64,000 bases of DNA from Maribacter algarum (ex Zhang et al. 2020) (GTDB lineage: Bacteria > Bacteroidota > Bacteroidia > Flavobacteriales > Flavobacteriaceae): assembly GCF_005885635.1 (NCBI RefSeq), contig NZ_VATY01000004.1:62001-126000 (forward strand). Direction: 5' to 3'. The notes beneath the pieces are model-generated. The model did no database searches, was not told the DNA's origin, and saw only the letters and a program-made list of their open reading frames with translations. Both the position numbers and the translations under genes were made by a program. Of this stretch, positions 25,286 to 33,638 are shown piece after piece (positions within the stretch are counted from its first letter, which is position 1; each line of letters starts with the position of its first letter).

Positions 25286-26170
25286 ATGAAACAAGCCATC
25301 ATACTTTTATGTTTTGTTCTGAGCACATTGTCCTTGCCCGCTCAGACAACACTAGGTTACCATCTCAATACTGGTGATACTTTAATGGTTAAGCAACATG
25401 CGCAGCAAACCATTGTGCAAGAACTAGACGGAGCCACCCATGAATTAACCAATGACATGAATGGTATTCTTGAATTTATCGTCTTAGCAGAGAAAGATAG
25501 TACCTATGAAATCTCTCTTGCTTTTAAAGATTTAAATCTATTAATGAATTCTAGCATACAGGGTCAGTTAATGGAAGTAAAAGCAAAGGAAGTATCGGAA
25601 AATGATGTGCAATCTCAAATTTTTAATAGTCTGTTAAATAATCCTGTTAACTTGACGCTGGCAAAGACAGGAGATATTTTGGAGGTTATCGGTGGAGATA
25701 GTTTGGTAACCAAAATGGCTAATGCATCAGGATTAGAAGATGAGTTCTCTAAAAACATGATGAAAAAAGGGCTTGAAAAAGAATTTGGATCCGAAGCGCT
25801 TTCGAATAGCTATAAACAACTAACCTATATCTATAGTGACCGTACTGTTACGATAGGAGATTCTTGGCAAAATGAATATCAGGGAAAGCTAAATGCCAAA
25901 AATACTTGGACTTTAGAAGCAATCGATGAAACGAATGCCACCATAAGCGGTTCTGCAACTGTTCTTATGGAAACCAATGAATCTGGTACAGTGATGAATT
26001 TAGAAGGTACCCAGACCACCAAAATTTTAACGGACGTCCTTTCAGGCTTCATACTAAAAATGACTGTGGACGGTAAGGCCGAGGGCTCATCAACCATGGC
26101 CCAACTGGGAGATCAAAAAATACCGACCTCCATAACATCAAAAATTACCTACGAATTAATCAAAGACTAA
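25286..26170 (+). CDS. Secreted protein, DUF6263-like
   Basis: A 294-residue exported protein with signal MKQAIILLCFVLSTLSLPAQ. The mature chain is beta-rich, starting TTLGYHLNTGDTLMVKQHAQ with a later segment TYIYSDRTVTIGDSWQNEY. It resembles the DUF6263 group of Bacteroidota proteins, whose role is unknown; I assign it by overall pattern, not by a diagnostic residue. No lipobox is present. It is followed 3 bp later by a small membrane TPR gene, so the pair is an operon. Confidence 0.7.
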   Translation: MKQAIILLCFVLSTLSLPAQTTLGYHLNTGDTLMVKQHAQQTIVQELDGATHELTNDMNGILEFIVLAEKDSTYEISLAFKDLNLLMNSSIQGQLMEVKAKEVSENDVQSQIFNSLLNNPVNLTLAKTGDILEVIGGDSLVTKMANASGLEDEFSKNMMKKGLEKEFGSEALSNSYKQLTYIYSDRTVTIGDSWQNEYQGKLNAKNTWTLEAIDETNATISGSATVLMETNESGTVMNLEGTQTTKILTDVLSGFILKMTVDGKAEGSSTMAQLGDQKIPTSITSKITYELIKD

Positions 26171-26173
26171 AAC

Positions 26174-26689
26174 ATGTTTAATAAAATTTTCAAACTTATT
26201 ATTGCCGGGTTGCTAATTGCTTATGCAGGGTATCAATTTTATGAAGGGGGAATTGGCAATGGTATTTTCCTGATACTTCTTTCATTCATATTTATTTTCC
26301 TGTATTTCAGAAATGAAATGATTTTATTGGCCTTTCTTCGAATGCGAAAACAGGATATGGTCGGCACCCAAAAATGGCTAAATAAAATCAATGACCCTGA
26401 AAAAGCATTGACCACCAAACAGCAAGGCTATTACAATTATTTGCATGGGATTATCTTTTCTCAAACCAACCTTACCCAAGCTGAAAAATACTTTAAAAAA
26501 GCCCTCAAATTAGGTTTAACAATGGATTATGATGTGGCCATGGCAAAATTGAGCTTAGCGGGTATAGCTATGCAAAAGCGTCGTAAACGAGAGGCTACTA
26601 TGCTACTTCAGGAAGCAAAGAAGTTAGATAAGAACAAGATGCTCACTGAACAGATTAAGATGATGCAACAGCAGATGAAGAAGATTTAG
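26174..26689 (+). CDS. Small membrane protein with TPR-like helices
   Basis: 171 residues. Two short transmembrane helices occupy about 5-22 and 28-47 (FKLIIAGLLIAYAGYQFY, GIFLILLSFIFIFLYF). The C-terminal half is alpha-helical with a TPR-like repeat pattern: QGYYNYLHGIIFSQTNLTQA-EKYFKKALKL, then the AMAKLSLAGIAMQKRRKREA-TMLLQEAKKL pair. The cytoplasmic TPR part probably mediates a protein contact. It is co-transcribed with the secreted protein upstream. The function is unknown. Confidence 0.72.
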   Translation: MFNKIFKLIIAGLLIAYAGYQFYEGGIGNGIFLILLSFIFIFLYFRNEMILLAFLRMRKQDMVGTQKWLNKINDPEKALTTKQQGYYNYLHGIIFSQTNLTQAEKYFKKALKLGLTMDYDVAMAKLSLAGIAMQKRRKREATMLLQEAKKLDKNKMLTEQIKMMQQQMKKI

Positions 26690-26714
26690 TTGGCAATTGG
26701 TAAAAATTAGAAAC

Positions 26715-26744
26715 AAAAAGCACTTCTACGTAGAAGTGCTTTTT
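26715..26744. terminator. Palindromic terminator
   Basis: A perfect 30-bp palindrome (AAAAAGCACTTCTAC and its complement) followed by GTTTTC. It sits between two convergent genes (ends at 26689 and 26777), so it can stop both transcripts. Confidence 0.85.
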
Positions 26745-26776
26745 GTTTTCTTTGTATTCAGCCGTCAGCCAATCAC

Positions 26777-27724
26777 TTATTTGGAGTCTTTATAATATCC
26801 CTTGTTTGGTATTTGAATCGTATACTTCTTCCCAGACTGATTATTCAGGTGTGGTTCACGTAACCATGGATTATGTCTTTTCAATACCTTATAATTAATA
26901 CCGTACTCTTTCGCAAAATCCGCAAAGTTCGCAACTGGCTTATCCACCTCGACGGTAAACGTTGGCACTGCTGAGTAGAGATCTTCCTTTTCAATATCAA
27001 AACCATACTTCTCAGGATTACTTAAAATCTCCTTAATAGCCATAATTCTGAAGACGTAACGACCTGTTTCTTGTCCTAATAACAAATCGTAGTAATCATT
27101 GACTTTTTGGATTCTTAAATATTTATCTACTGAGCCCGTGCCCGTATTGTAGGCGGCAGCGGCTAAGGTCCAAGAACCATACTTCTTTTTATACTTGTTC
27201 AAATATTGACAAGCTACCTCTGTAGATTTTTCTAAATGATAACGCTCATCTACGTTTTGATTGATTTCCAATCCGTATTCTTTACCTGTAGCTTTCATTA
27301 TTTGCCAAAAACCTGTTGCTCTGGCGCTGGAAACTACATTTTGTAATCCGCTTTCTGCGACTGCTAAATATTTAAAGTCCTCAGGAATTCCGTTTTTTGC
27401 CAAAATTGGTTCAATAACAGGAAAATATTTGTGCGCTCTTTTCATTAACAACAAAGCATTTGACTGCCAGTAGGTGTTTACCAGAAACTCGCGGTCGACA
27501 CGTTCCATAATCTCAGGGTCTTCTTGAGGCACCGGCTCGCCGGCAAAATTCAAATCTTCCGGAATATCAATAGCAGATATTTTATAGCCCTCCGAAACAT
27601 TCTTCTCAGCTTCATTTTCGGCCAAATCATTTGCATCGTCGGCCTTTGATTGCATAGCAAACAATAAAGTGCTCACAACTAAAAGGACTCCAAGCCCCAT
27701 TAAAATATTCTTTAAAATTTTCAT
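26777..27724 (-). CDS. Membrane-anchored lytic murein transglycosylase
   Basis: 315 residues: an N-terminal signal or anchor helix (ILMGLGVLLVVSTLLFAM), then an SLT goose-lysozyme-like domain at about 95-225. The catalytic Glu124 lies in YLAVAESGLQN, and GFWQIMKATGKEYGL and AAAAYNTGTGSVDKYL follow. A C-terminal LysM-like segment (NFADFAKEYGINYKVLKRHN) may bind peptidoglycan. It cleaves the MurNAc-GlcNAc bond with 1,6-anhydro formation. It resembles MltD in layout but with only one peptidoglycan-binding segment. Confidence 0.9.
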   Translation of the reverse strand: MKILKNILMGLGVLLVVSTLLFAMQSKADDANDLAENEAEKNVSEGYKISAIDIPEDLNFAGEPVPQEDPEIMERVDREFLVNTYWQSNALLLMKRAHKYFPVIEPILAKNGIPEDFKYLAVAESGLQNVVSSARATGFWQIMKATGKEYGLEINQNVDERYHLEKSTEVACQYLNKYKKKYGSWTLAAAAYNTGTGSVDKYLRIQKVNDYYDLLLGQETGRYVFRIMAIKEILSNPEKYGFDIEKEDLYSAVPTFTVEVDKPVANFADFAKEYGINYKVLKRHNPWLREPHLNNQSGKKYTIQIPNKGYYKDSK

Positions 27725-27793
27725 TCGTATTGATTTAATCTGTTATTCAAAGGTATAGAACGCATTCTAAATTGCATCTTAAATACAACTCAT

Positions 27794-28465
27794 TTATTCT
27801 AAAATAATTGCAGGCAAATGCTCATTAAACCACTTCGCACGGTGAATTATCATCGTATGTGTCCCATTTTTAACAGGAATGCAATTCTTGATGTTTCCAA
27901 TTGGAAAAACGTTGTCCTTATCTCCATGTATATGCACTAGACAATCCGGACAGTAAGTCTGCTTCCAATTCACAATCTGATCTATAGACCAGTCGATGTA
28001 ATACTTATCTTTTAAAGAGAGATATTCCTCATATAATTCCAAACGTTTATTAACGGTTTCCCCAAATGCATATTTTGCTAAAAGTTCCACATTATTTACC
28101 AAACCTGTCGGAAGTAATTTATGTACTTTGGTATACTTTGCAAAAAGCATACGTTTGGGTAATTCTGATTCGTGTTTCACACTTGAAACTACAATTACCT
28201 TTCTTGTTTTTATATTTCTCGCCATTTCTTGAACGAGCATTCCCCCGAAAGAAACCCCAACCAATATGATATTTTCGTGACTGATACTCTCGGTCATTTT
28301 CAAAGCATATTCTGCAAGTGTCATATTTTTATCAGGAACGAACCATGACAACAAATGCTGCTCAAATTGGTCCTCAGGAAGTTGTATATGCTTAAAAATT
28401 GATGGATTTGCTGCCATTCCTGGCATGAAGTAAACATGAATCTTATTGTCGGTCATATAATACAA
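27794..28465 (-). CDS. Alpha/beta hydrolase
   Basis: A 223-residue cytoplasmic hydrolase. The nucleophile elbow is GVSFGG with Ser72; the likely acid is Asp in HGDKDNVFP and the base is His in NGTHTMII. The oxyanion-side loop is FMPGMAAN. Substrate unknown; the size is like small carboxylesterases. Starting at the Met of MTDNK (three codons later) is also possible. A 70-bp gap separates it from the transglycosylase gene, so linkage is uncertain. Confidence 0.83.
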   Translation of the reverse strand: MYYMTDNKIHVYFMPGMAANPSIFKHIQLPEDQFEQHLLSWFVPDKNMTLAEYALKMTESISHENIILVGVSFGGMLVQEMARNIKTRKVIVVSSVKHESELPKRMLFAKYTKVHKLLPTGLVNNVELLAKYAFGETVNKRLELYEEYLSLKDKYYIDWSIDQIVNWKQTYCPDCLVHIHGDKDNVFPIGNIKNCIPVKNGTHTMIIHRAKWFNEHLPAIILE

Positions 28466-28501
28466 TGCAGGCTTTAACTAGGAAATTCGTAATTTTTTCA
28501 G

Positions 28502-28509
28502 TACTTTTG
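28502..28509 (+). promoter_or_regulatory. -7 box of the GNAT gene leader
   Basis: TACTTTTG matches TAnnTTTG. A transcript from here would carry a leader of about 105 nt with a terminator-like hairpin before the start at 28621. Confidence 0.4.
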
Positions 28510-28558
28510 TATGCTGCTTTTAAAAAAGCCCCTAGAGTTAACTTTTGTAAAAGTATAT

Positions 28559-28592
28559 AAAATTACGGTTCGAGAACCCCGTAATTTTTTTG
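28559..28592 (+). terminator. Terminator-like hairpin in the GNAT leader
   Basis: The stem AAAATTACGG / CCGTAATTTT is followed by a T-rich stretch. It lies between a -7 box (28502) and the GNAT start (28621), so it may attenuate the gene or end a small RNA of about 75 nt. Confidence 0.6.
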
Positions 28593-28620
28593 TCTTAAAC
28601 CAACTTTAAAATCAGACTAT

Positions 28621-28914
28621 ATGAATGAAGTAGAAATTAAAGACAACAGTTTCTTGCGTCAATTCGAAACTAGCGTGGAAGGACACCTTGCTAAAATCGA
28701 ATATTCATCTCAAGAGCGTAAAGTCTTTTTAACCAAACTGGTAATTCCTGAAGCAATTACCAAAGATGCATTTAAAGAGGATTTTATCAAATCCGTTTTA
28801 CATCACATTCAAGAGAAAAACCTTAGAGTTGTACCTACCAGCCCGCAGATTGCAGGTTTTCTAAGAAAAAACAGACAGTACAAAGAAATGTTACCAGTTG
28901 GAATTCGAATCTAA
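28621..28914 (+). CDS. Small GNAT-like acetyltransferase (YjdJ type)
   Basis: A 97-residue protein of the short GNAT group (Acetyltransf_CG, YjdJ-like). FETSVEGHLAKIEYSSQERK is followed by VFLTKLVIPEAI and a helix, then LRVVPTSPQIAGFLRKNRQY, which carries the conserved V-P-x-C/S-P motif of the family. Length equals the family norm. The substrate is unknown. It has its own promoter region and a terminator, so it is a single-gene unit. Confidence 0.82.
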   Translation: MNEVEIKDNSFLRQFETSVEGHLAKIEYSSQERKVFLTKLVIPEAITKDAFKEDFIKSVLHHIQEKNLRVVPTSPQIAGFLRKNRQYKEMLPVGIRI

Positions 28915-28935
28915 CAAAACCTTTCTGAAAAAATC

Positions 28936-28962
28936 AACCTCCTTTTAAGGAGGTTTTTTTAT
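28936..28962. terminator. Terminator after the GNAT gene
   Basis: AACCTCCTT / AAGGAGGTT stem with a TT loop, followed by seven T on the plus strand. It also overlaps the end of the convergent mtaB gene. Confidence 0.85.
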
Positions 28963-30287
28963 GCCTTCACTGAACTTGAAACAAATTCAAATCGAACGAC
29001 CCCATCTTCATCAATAGCTGTTAGCTCCACTTCGTGTAAAGTATTGACTAATTCAGGATTCCAAGGTGCTTTCACTTTAACATAGTTCTCAGTAAATCCG
29101 TGGATATACCCTTCTTTGTTCTCTCCTTCAAACAAAACTGTTCTTGAAGTACCCAATTGACTCTCGTAAAAAGCTCTTCTTTTCTTAACCGATAGTCCCC
29201 GTAACATTTTACTACGCTTGCTTCGCACATTTTTAGGTACCACACCAACCATTTCAGCCGCTGCAGTATTATCGCGTTCAGAATACGTAAAGACATGCAA
29301 ATAAGAAATATCAAGTCCATTCAGGAAATGATAGGTTTCTAGAAAATGTTCATCGGTTTCACCCGGGAATCCGACAATAACATCAACCCCAATACAAGCA
29401 TGAGGCATAGTTTCTTTGATACGCCTGACTCTATCAACATACAAATTGCTCAAATAGCGGCGACGCATGAGTTTGAGAATAGCATCACTCCCACTCTGCA
29501 AGGGAATATGAAAATGTGGCACAAATGAATTGCTATTCGACACAAATTCGATTGTCTCATTTTTAAGAAGGTTGGGCTCTACTGAGGATATACGCAATCG
29601 GTGAATACCTTCAACTTGATCCAAAGCCTTTACCAAATCTAAAAAAGTATGTTCGTGCTTCTTGTTTCCAAATTCACCCTTTCCGTAATCTCCTATATTA
29701 ACTCCTGTTAGTACAATTTCCTTAATTCCTTTAGCAGATATTTCAGCTGCATTCTTCATAACATTTGCTACCGTATCACTTCTAGATATCCCCCTTGCTA
29801 AGGGAATCGTACAATAGGTACATTTGTAATCACAACCATCTTGCACCTTTAAAAAGGCCCTTGTTCTATCTCCTATTGCATAACTACCTACGTAGAAATC
29901 AGCATCTTCAATTTCACAAGAGTGTACTTCTCCCATGTCATTCTTTGAAAGGTCGTTGATGTAATCGGTAATCTTAAATTTTTCTGTAGCTCCTAAAACC
30001 AAATCTACTCCATCAACAGCAGCTAACTCCTCTGGCTTCAACTGTGCATAACAACCAATAGCTGCAACAAAAGCCTCAGGATTTACCTTCTGCGCTTGTT
30101 TCACTATGGTTTTGAAACGCTTGTCTGCATTTTCAGTGACTGAACAGGTATTAATCACATACATATCCGCATTTTCAGAAAAGTCCACACGCTCAAAACC
30201 TTCTTCTTGAAAACCTCTTGCAATAGTAGAAGTCTCTGAGAAGTTAAGCTTACAGCCCAATGTGTAAAATGCGACTTTCTTTTTCAC
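28959..30287 (-). CDS. mtaB: tRNA (t6A37) methylthiotransferase MtaB
   Basis: A 442-residue radical SAM enzyme. The N-terminal UPF0004 domain holds the first cluster (TLGCKLNFSETS, NTCSVTENADKR, AIGCYAQLKP). The radical SAM motif is DGCDYKCTYCTIP at about residue 150, and a TRAM-like domain closes the chain. It converts t6A37 to ms2t6A37 in tRNA reading ANN codons. It starts 9 bp after the GlmU-family gene, so they form an operon. Confidence 0.95.
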   Translation of the reverse strand: MKKKVAFYTLGCKLNFSETSTIARGFQEEGFERVDFSENADMYVINTCSVTENADKRFKTIVKQAQKVNPEAFVAAIGCYAQLKPEELAAVDGVDLVLGATEKFKITDYINDLSKNDMGEVHSCEIEDADFYVGSYAIGDRTRAFLKVQDGCDYKCTYCTIPLARGISRSDTVANVMKNAAEISAKGIKEIVLTGVNIGDYGKGEFGNKKHEHTFLDLVKALDQVEGIHRLRISSVEPNLLKNETIEFVSNSNSFVPHFHIPLQSGSDAILKLMRRRYLSNLYVDRVRRIKETMPHACIGVDVIVGFPGETDEHFLETYHFLNGLDISYLHVFTYSERDNTAAAEMVGVVPKNVRSKRSKMLRGLSVKKRRAFYESQLGTSRTVLFEGENKEGYIHGFTENYVKVKAPWNPELVNTLHEVELTAIDEDGVVRFEFVSSSVKA

Positions 30288-30296
30288 AACAATTAC

Positions 30297-31475
30297 CTAA
30301 TAATTTCTCCATTTCTGGGTGAGTTCAAATACGTGCTCTAAAATCCTTGCCTCAACATCATTAAACTCCACTCCCCTTCTAGCCATCATCACTTTAGCAA
30401 CTTCAAATGCCTTTCTAGGCAGATAACTTGAAAAGCCAGATGCACCGCCCCAGCTAAAACTAGGAACAAAATTTCTTGGAAACCCTGGCACATATATGTT
30501 GCAATTTACACCGATAACCGTACCCGTATTAAACATGGTATTGATTGCCGTCTTGCTATGGTCGCCCATCATGAGCCCACAGAATTGTAACCCAGTTTGG
30601 TCAAATTTTTCGGTGGCGTAATTCCATATTCGGACTTTCGCATAATTATTCTTTAGGTTAGAATTGTTAGAATCTGCCCCAATATTACACCATTCTCCCA
30701 AAACCGCATTTCCAAGATAGCCTTCATGACCTTTACTAGAATAGCCAAAAATTACGGTATTGCTCACTTCTCCACATACTTTCGAATGAGGGCCAATAGT
30801 TGTAGCGCCATACATCTTACCGCCCATTTTTACCGTTGCATTATCACAAAGAGCAAATGAACCTCGTATGAGACTTCCCTCCCAAACTTGAGCATCCTTG
30901 CCAATATAAATAGGTCCATCAGTAGCATTCAAAATACTAAACTCAACGCTTGCACCTTCTTCTAAAAAGATATTCTCCGGATTAATTAAATTATTGGTAC
31001 TAGAAATGGGTTGACTTTTTCTTCCCTCGGTGATAAAATCAAAATCTGCCTGAAGTGCCACTTCATTCTTTGAAAAGATATCCCAGGTATATTCTATTCG
31101 AATAATATCCCCTGTATATTCCTTCTGATTAAAAGATGAAAGGTCAATATCATTTTGTGTTTCTTTGGAGTAGAAGGCAACTACATCATCTTCATAAAAA
31201 ATAGCTTCATTCTCTCCAAGTGCCTTCACCATATCGACCAGTTCTGCATTCGGTAAAAACGATGCGTTTATCAAAACATTCTGCTCCATTTCTACCATCG
31301 GATACTTTTCAGACAGGTAGTCCTCAGTAATCGTTGTGGTTGTATTGCCTAAATATTTTTCCCATTTCTCTCGAATAGTTAAAATACCAATCCGAATATC
31401 AGCAACGGGCCTCGTAAATGTAAAGGGAAGCAGCGCTTCTCGAACGGGACCATCAAAAAGAATGTAATTCATCAA
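30297..31475 (-). CDS. GlmU-family putative sugar nucleotidyltransferase
   Basis: 392 residues. The N-terminal part (MNYILFDGPVREALLPFTFT) resembles a nucleotidyltransferase fold with changed motifs. The C-terminal half is a left-handed beta-helix of hexapeptide repeats (YIGKDAQVWEGSLIRG, VKMGGKMYGATTIGPHSKV, YLGNAVLGEWCNIGADSNNS). Bacteroidota carry this GlmU-like protein widely. It may act in UDP-GlcNAc or related sugar metabolism, but the uridylyltransferase site is not the classical one. It is co-transcribed with mtaB. Confidence 0.85.
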   Translation of the reverse strand: MMNYILFDGPVREALLPFTFTRPVADIRIGILTIREKWEKYLGNTTTTITEDYLSEKYPMVEMEQNVLINASFLPNAELVDMVKALGENEAIFYEDDVVAFYSKETQNDIDLSSFNQKEYTGDIIRIEYTWDIFSKNEVALQADFDFITEGRKSQPISSTNNLINPENIFLEEGASVEFSILNATDGPIYIGKDAQVWEGSLIRGSFALCDNATVKMGGKMYGATTIGPHSKVCGEVSNTVIFGYSSKGHEGYLGNAVLGEWCNIGADSNNSNLKNNYAKVRIWNYATEKFDQTGLQFCGLMMGDHSKTAINTMFNTGTVIGVNCNIYVPGFPRNFVPSFSWGGASGFSSYLPRKAFEVAKVMMARRGVEFNDVEARILEHVFELTQKWRNY

Positions 31476-31503
31476 TTCTAATTTTGAGCAAAATTAACAA
31501 AAA

Positions 31504-31532
31504 ACGCCTCCGATACTAGGTATCAGAGGCGT
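31504..31532 (-). terminator. Terminator after rpmE2
   Basis: ACGCCTC-C-GATAC / GTATC-A-GAGGCGT stem with a 3-nt loop; the minus strand continues with TTTTTTG. It separates L31 from the GlmU-family gene, which therefore needs its own promoter or readthrough. Confidence 0.85.
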
Positions 31533-31560
31533 AAGGTATATTTTATCTGTAAAATACGGT

Positions 31561-31893
31561 CTATTCTTCTTCTTTGCTAGCTTCAGCCTCAACTTTAGGA
31601 GCTTCTTCCACTTTAGGAGCCTCTTCAACAGCAGGGGCCGCCTTCTTTTTAAACTTGTCGTATTTGCTTTTGAACTTGTCAATTCGACCAGCAGTATCCA
31701 AAAATTTGGCTTTACCAGTGTAAAACGGATGTGAAGTTCTAGATATTTCTAATTTTACCAAAGGATACTCAACACCATCAACTTCTAATGTTTCCTTTGT
31801 ATCAGCTGTAGATTTTGTCAAAAATACATCGTCATTAGACATGTCTTTGAAAGCTACCAATCTGTAATTCTCTGGGTGAATCCCTTTTTTCAT
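31561..31893 (-). CDS. rpmE2: 50S ribosomal protein L31 type B with acidic tail
   Basis: 110 residues. The first 85 are L31 type B ([19 protein letters not shown], then [20 protein letters not shown]) and lack the zinc-binding Cys of type A. The last 25 or so are an Ala/Glu/Pro-rich tail containing two EEAPKVE repeats, beyond the usual end of the family. Twelve upstream in-frame codons with Met are not L31-like, so [10 protein letters not shown] is used. It is monocistronic, with a terminator. Confidence 0.95.
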   Translation of the reverse strand: MKKGIHPENYRLVAFKDMSNDDVFLTKSTADTKETLEVDGVEYPLVKLEISRTSHPFYTGKAKFLDTAGRIDKFKSKYDKFKKKAAPAVEEAPKVEEAPKVEAEASKEEE

Positions 31894-32073
31894 TGTAATA
31901 AACTTTAACGCACCCATTCCGACAGGCACTAAATTCAGCCTGCAAATTTAATTCTTTTTATTTAATCCGCAATTTAAATTCTAAAAAAGAAAGCCTAAAA
32001 ATTGTAACTTTAAGATGTAACAAAATTCCTTTTAAAACAACTAACCAAAACAACAACCTAAAAACATTATAAA

Positions 32074-32598
32074 ATGGAAGAAAATCAACCTAAAACAGGA
32101 AAGTTTGCATTAACCTATGGAGTCATTCTAGGTGGTATTGGTATTGTATTTGCTTTAATGCTTTATTCAGTAGACATGCATTATCAAGGCGGATTCATGG
32201 TAATGTCTATATCGTTAGCCCTTACTATAGCGGCTATTGTCATTGGAATGATTCAATTTCGTAAAGCAAACAATGGTTTTTTATCTTTGGGAGAGGCCAT
32301 GAAAGTTGGTGTAGGAATTGCTCTTGTCGGAGGAATTATTGGAATCTTGTTCAATCAGGTAATGGCTAATGTTATTGACCCAGAGATGATGACCAAAGCA
32401 ATGGAATTTCAAAAAGCTGCATTAGCTGAAAGTACAAAGATGACACCGGACCAAATCGATCAGCAAATGGAGATGGGGAAAAAATTCTCTACCCCGGGAA
32501 TACAGGTAGCTATTGGACTCGTATTTAGTTTAGTCTTTGGTCTTATAATTTCTTTGATTTCGGGATTGATTCTAAAAAGAACAGAAAACCTTAACTAA
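32074..32598 (+). CDS. DUF4199 domain membrane protein
   Basis: 174 residues with four hydrophobic helices (about 11-30, 38-58, 76-92 and 145-168). Between the last two is a charged loop rich in Met and Lys (PEMMTKAMEFQKAALAEST). The pattern fits DUF4199, a Bacteroidota inner-membrane family of unknown function. It starts a plus-strand run that continues with a glycosyltransferase, a phosphosugar mutase and an ABC exporter, so a role in envelope glycan or lipid handling is possible but unproven. Confidence 0.8.
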   Translation: MEENQPKTGKFALTYGVILGGIGIVFALMLYSVDMHYQGGFMVMSISLALTIAAIVIGMIQFRKANNGFLSLGEAMKVGVGIALVGGIIGILFNQVMANVIDPEMMTKAMEFQKAALAESTKMTPDQIDQQMEMGKKFSTPGIQVAIGLVFSLVFGLIISLISGLILKRTENLN

Positions 32599-32602
32599 TT
32601 TG

Positions 32603-32610
32603 TACTTTTG
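32603..32610 (+). promoter_or_regulatory. -7 box before the glycosyltransferase
   Basis: TACTTTTG fits TAnnTTTG, 22 bp before the ATG at 32633. It suggests a promoter within the run; no -33 box is clear. Confidence 0.35.
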
Positions 32611-32632
32611 ATAAGACAATCAGAAGTAACCA

Positions 32633-33607
32633 ATGAATTTATCAGTAGTAATTCCTTTACTTAACGAAGAAGAATCGTTGAAAGAACTTCATGATTGGAT
32701 TGCAAATGTTATGCAATCCAATCATTTTTTATACGAGATTCTTTTTATCGATGATGGTAGCACTGATGATTCGTGGAGTATTATTTCAAGTTTAGCCCAA
32801 AGAAATCCTTCAGTTAAAGGAATTCGATTTCAACGAAATTTCGGTAAGTCACAAGCACTTCATGCAGGTTTCAAGGCTGTAAAGGGTGATGTAGTAGTTA
32901 CTATGGATGCCGATTTACAGGATAATCCTGAAGAGATTCCTGAACTCTATAAGATGATTCACGAAGAAGGCTTTGAATTGGTTTCTGGATGGAAGAAGAA
33001 ACGTTACGACTCCATATTGTTCAAAAATCTACCTTCGAAACTATTTAACTGGGCCGCTCGAAGAACATCAGGTGTAAAACTTCATGATTTCAATTGTGGA
33101 CTTAAAGCCTATGACAAAAAAGTGGTCAAGAATATTGAGGTTTCTGGAGAGATGCACCGCTACATTCCCGTACTGGCCAAAAATGCCGGCTTCTCGAACA
33201 TAGGAGAAAAAGTAGTACAGCATCAGGCTCGTAAATATGGAAAAACCAAATTTGGAATGGAACGATTTATAAATGGATTTTTAGATTTAATTACCATTTG
33301 GTTTGTCTCCAAATTCGGAAAAAGACCTATGCATCTTTTTGGTGCTTGGGGCGTGTTAATGTTTGTTATCGGGTTCGGATTTGCTTTATATCTAGGAATT
33401 GACAAGCTCTTTATTAATCCCACCGGAAGACTTATAACATCGCGCCCTCAATTTTATATCGCATTAACCTCAATGCTCATCGGTTCACAGTTGTTTTTAG
33501 CCGGATTTTTAGGTGAAATGATTATCCGTTCTAAAAAGAATGAAGCTCGTTATACGGTTTCTGAGGAAATCAATCTCTCGAACCAAAAAGAGCAATATTC
33601 TTCTTAA
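32633..33607 (+). CDS. GT2 glycosyltransferase, DPM1/GtrB-like
   Basis: A 324-residue GT-A enzyme. VVIPLLNEEESLKELHDWI opens the nucleotide-sugar fold, IDDGSTDDSW follows, and the metal site is MDADLQDNPEEIPEL. Two C-terminal transmembrane helices (about 234-258 and 275-298) anchor it. This layout is that of polyisoprenyl-phosphate sugar transferases such as GtrB or DpmA, which load a sugar onto undecaprenyl or dolichyl phosphate. The donor sugar cannot be read from sequence. It precedes a phosphosugar mutase and an MsbA-like exporter. Confidence 0.9.
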   Translation: MNLSVVIPLLNEEESLKELHDWIANVMQSNHFLYEILFIDDGSTDDSWSIISSLAQRNPSVKGIRFQRNFGKSQALHAGFKAVKGDVVVTMDADLQDNPEEIPELYKMIHEEGFELVSGWKKKRYDSILFKNLPSKLFNWAARRTSGVKLHDFNCGLKAYDKKVVKNIEVSGEMHRYIPVLAKNAGFSNIGEKVVQHQARKYGKTKFGMERFINGFLDLITIWFVSKFGKRPMHLFGAWGVLMFVIGFGFALYLGIDKLFINPTGRLITSRPQFYIALTSMLIGSQLFLAGFLGEMIIRSKKNEARYTVSEEINLSNQKEQYSS

Positions 33608-33638
33608 ATTTGTAGTACTAAACAGACAATAAACTTAT

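Noticed and set aside
26715-26744. 30-bp palindrome as a repressor site
   Set aside because: It has A/T runs at both ends and lies between convergent gene ends, so a terminator explains it.
28566-28582. GGTTCGAGAACC resembling a tRNA T-arm
   Set aside because: No acceptor, D or anticodon arms fit around it; it is part of a terminator-like hairpin.
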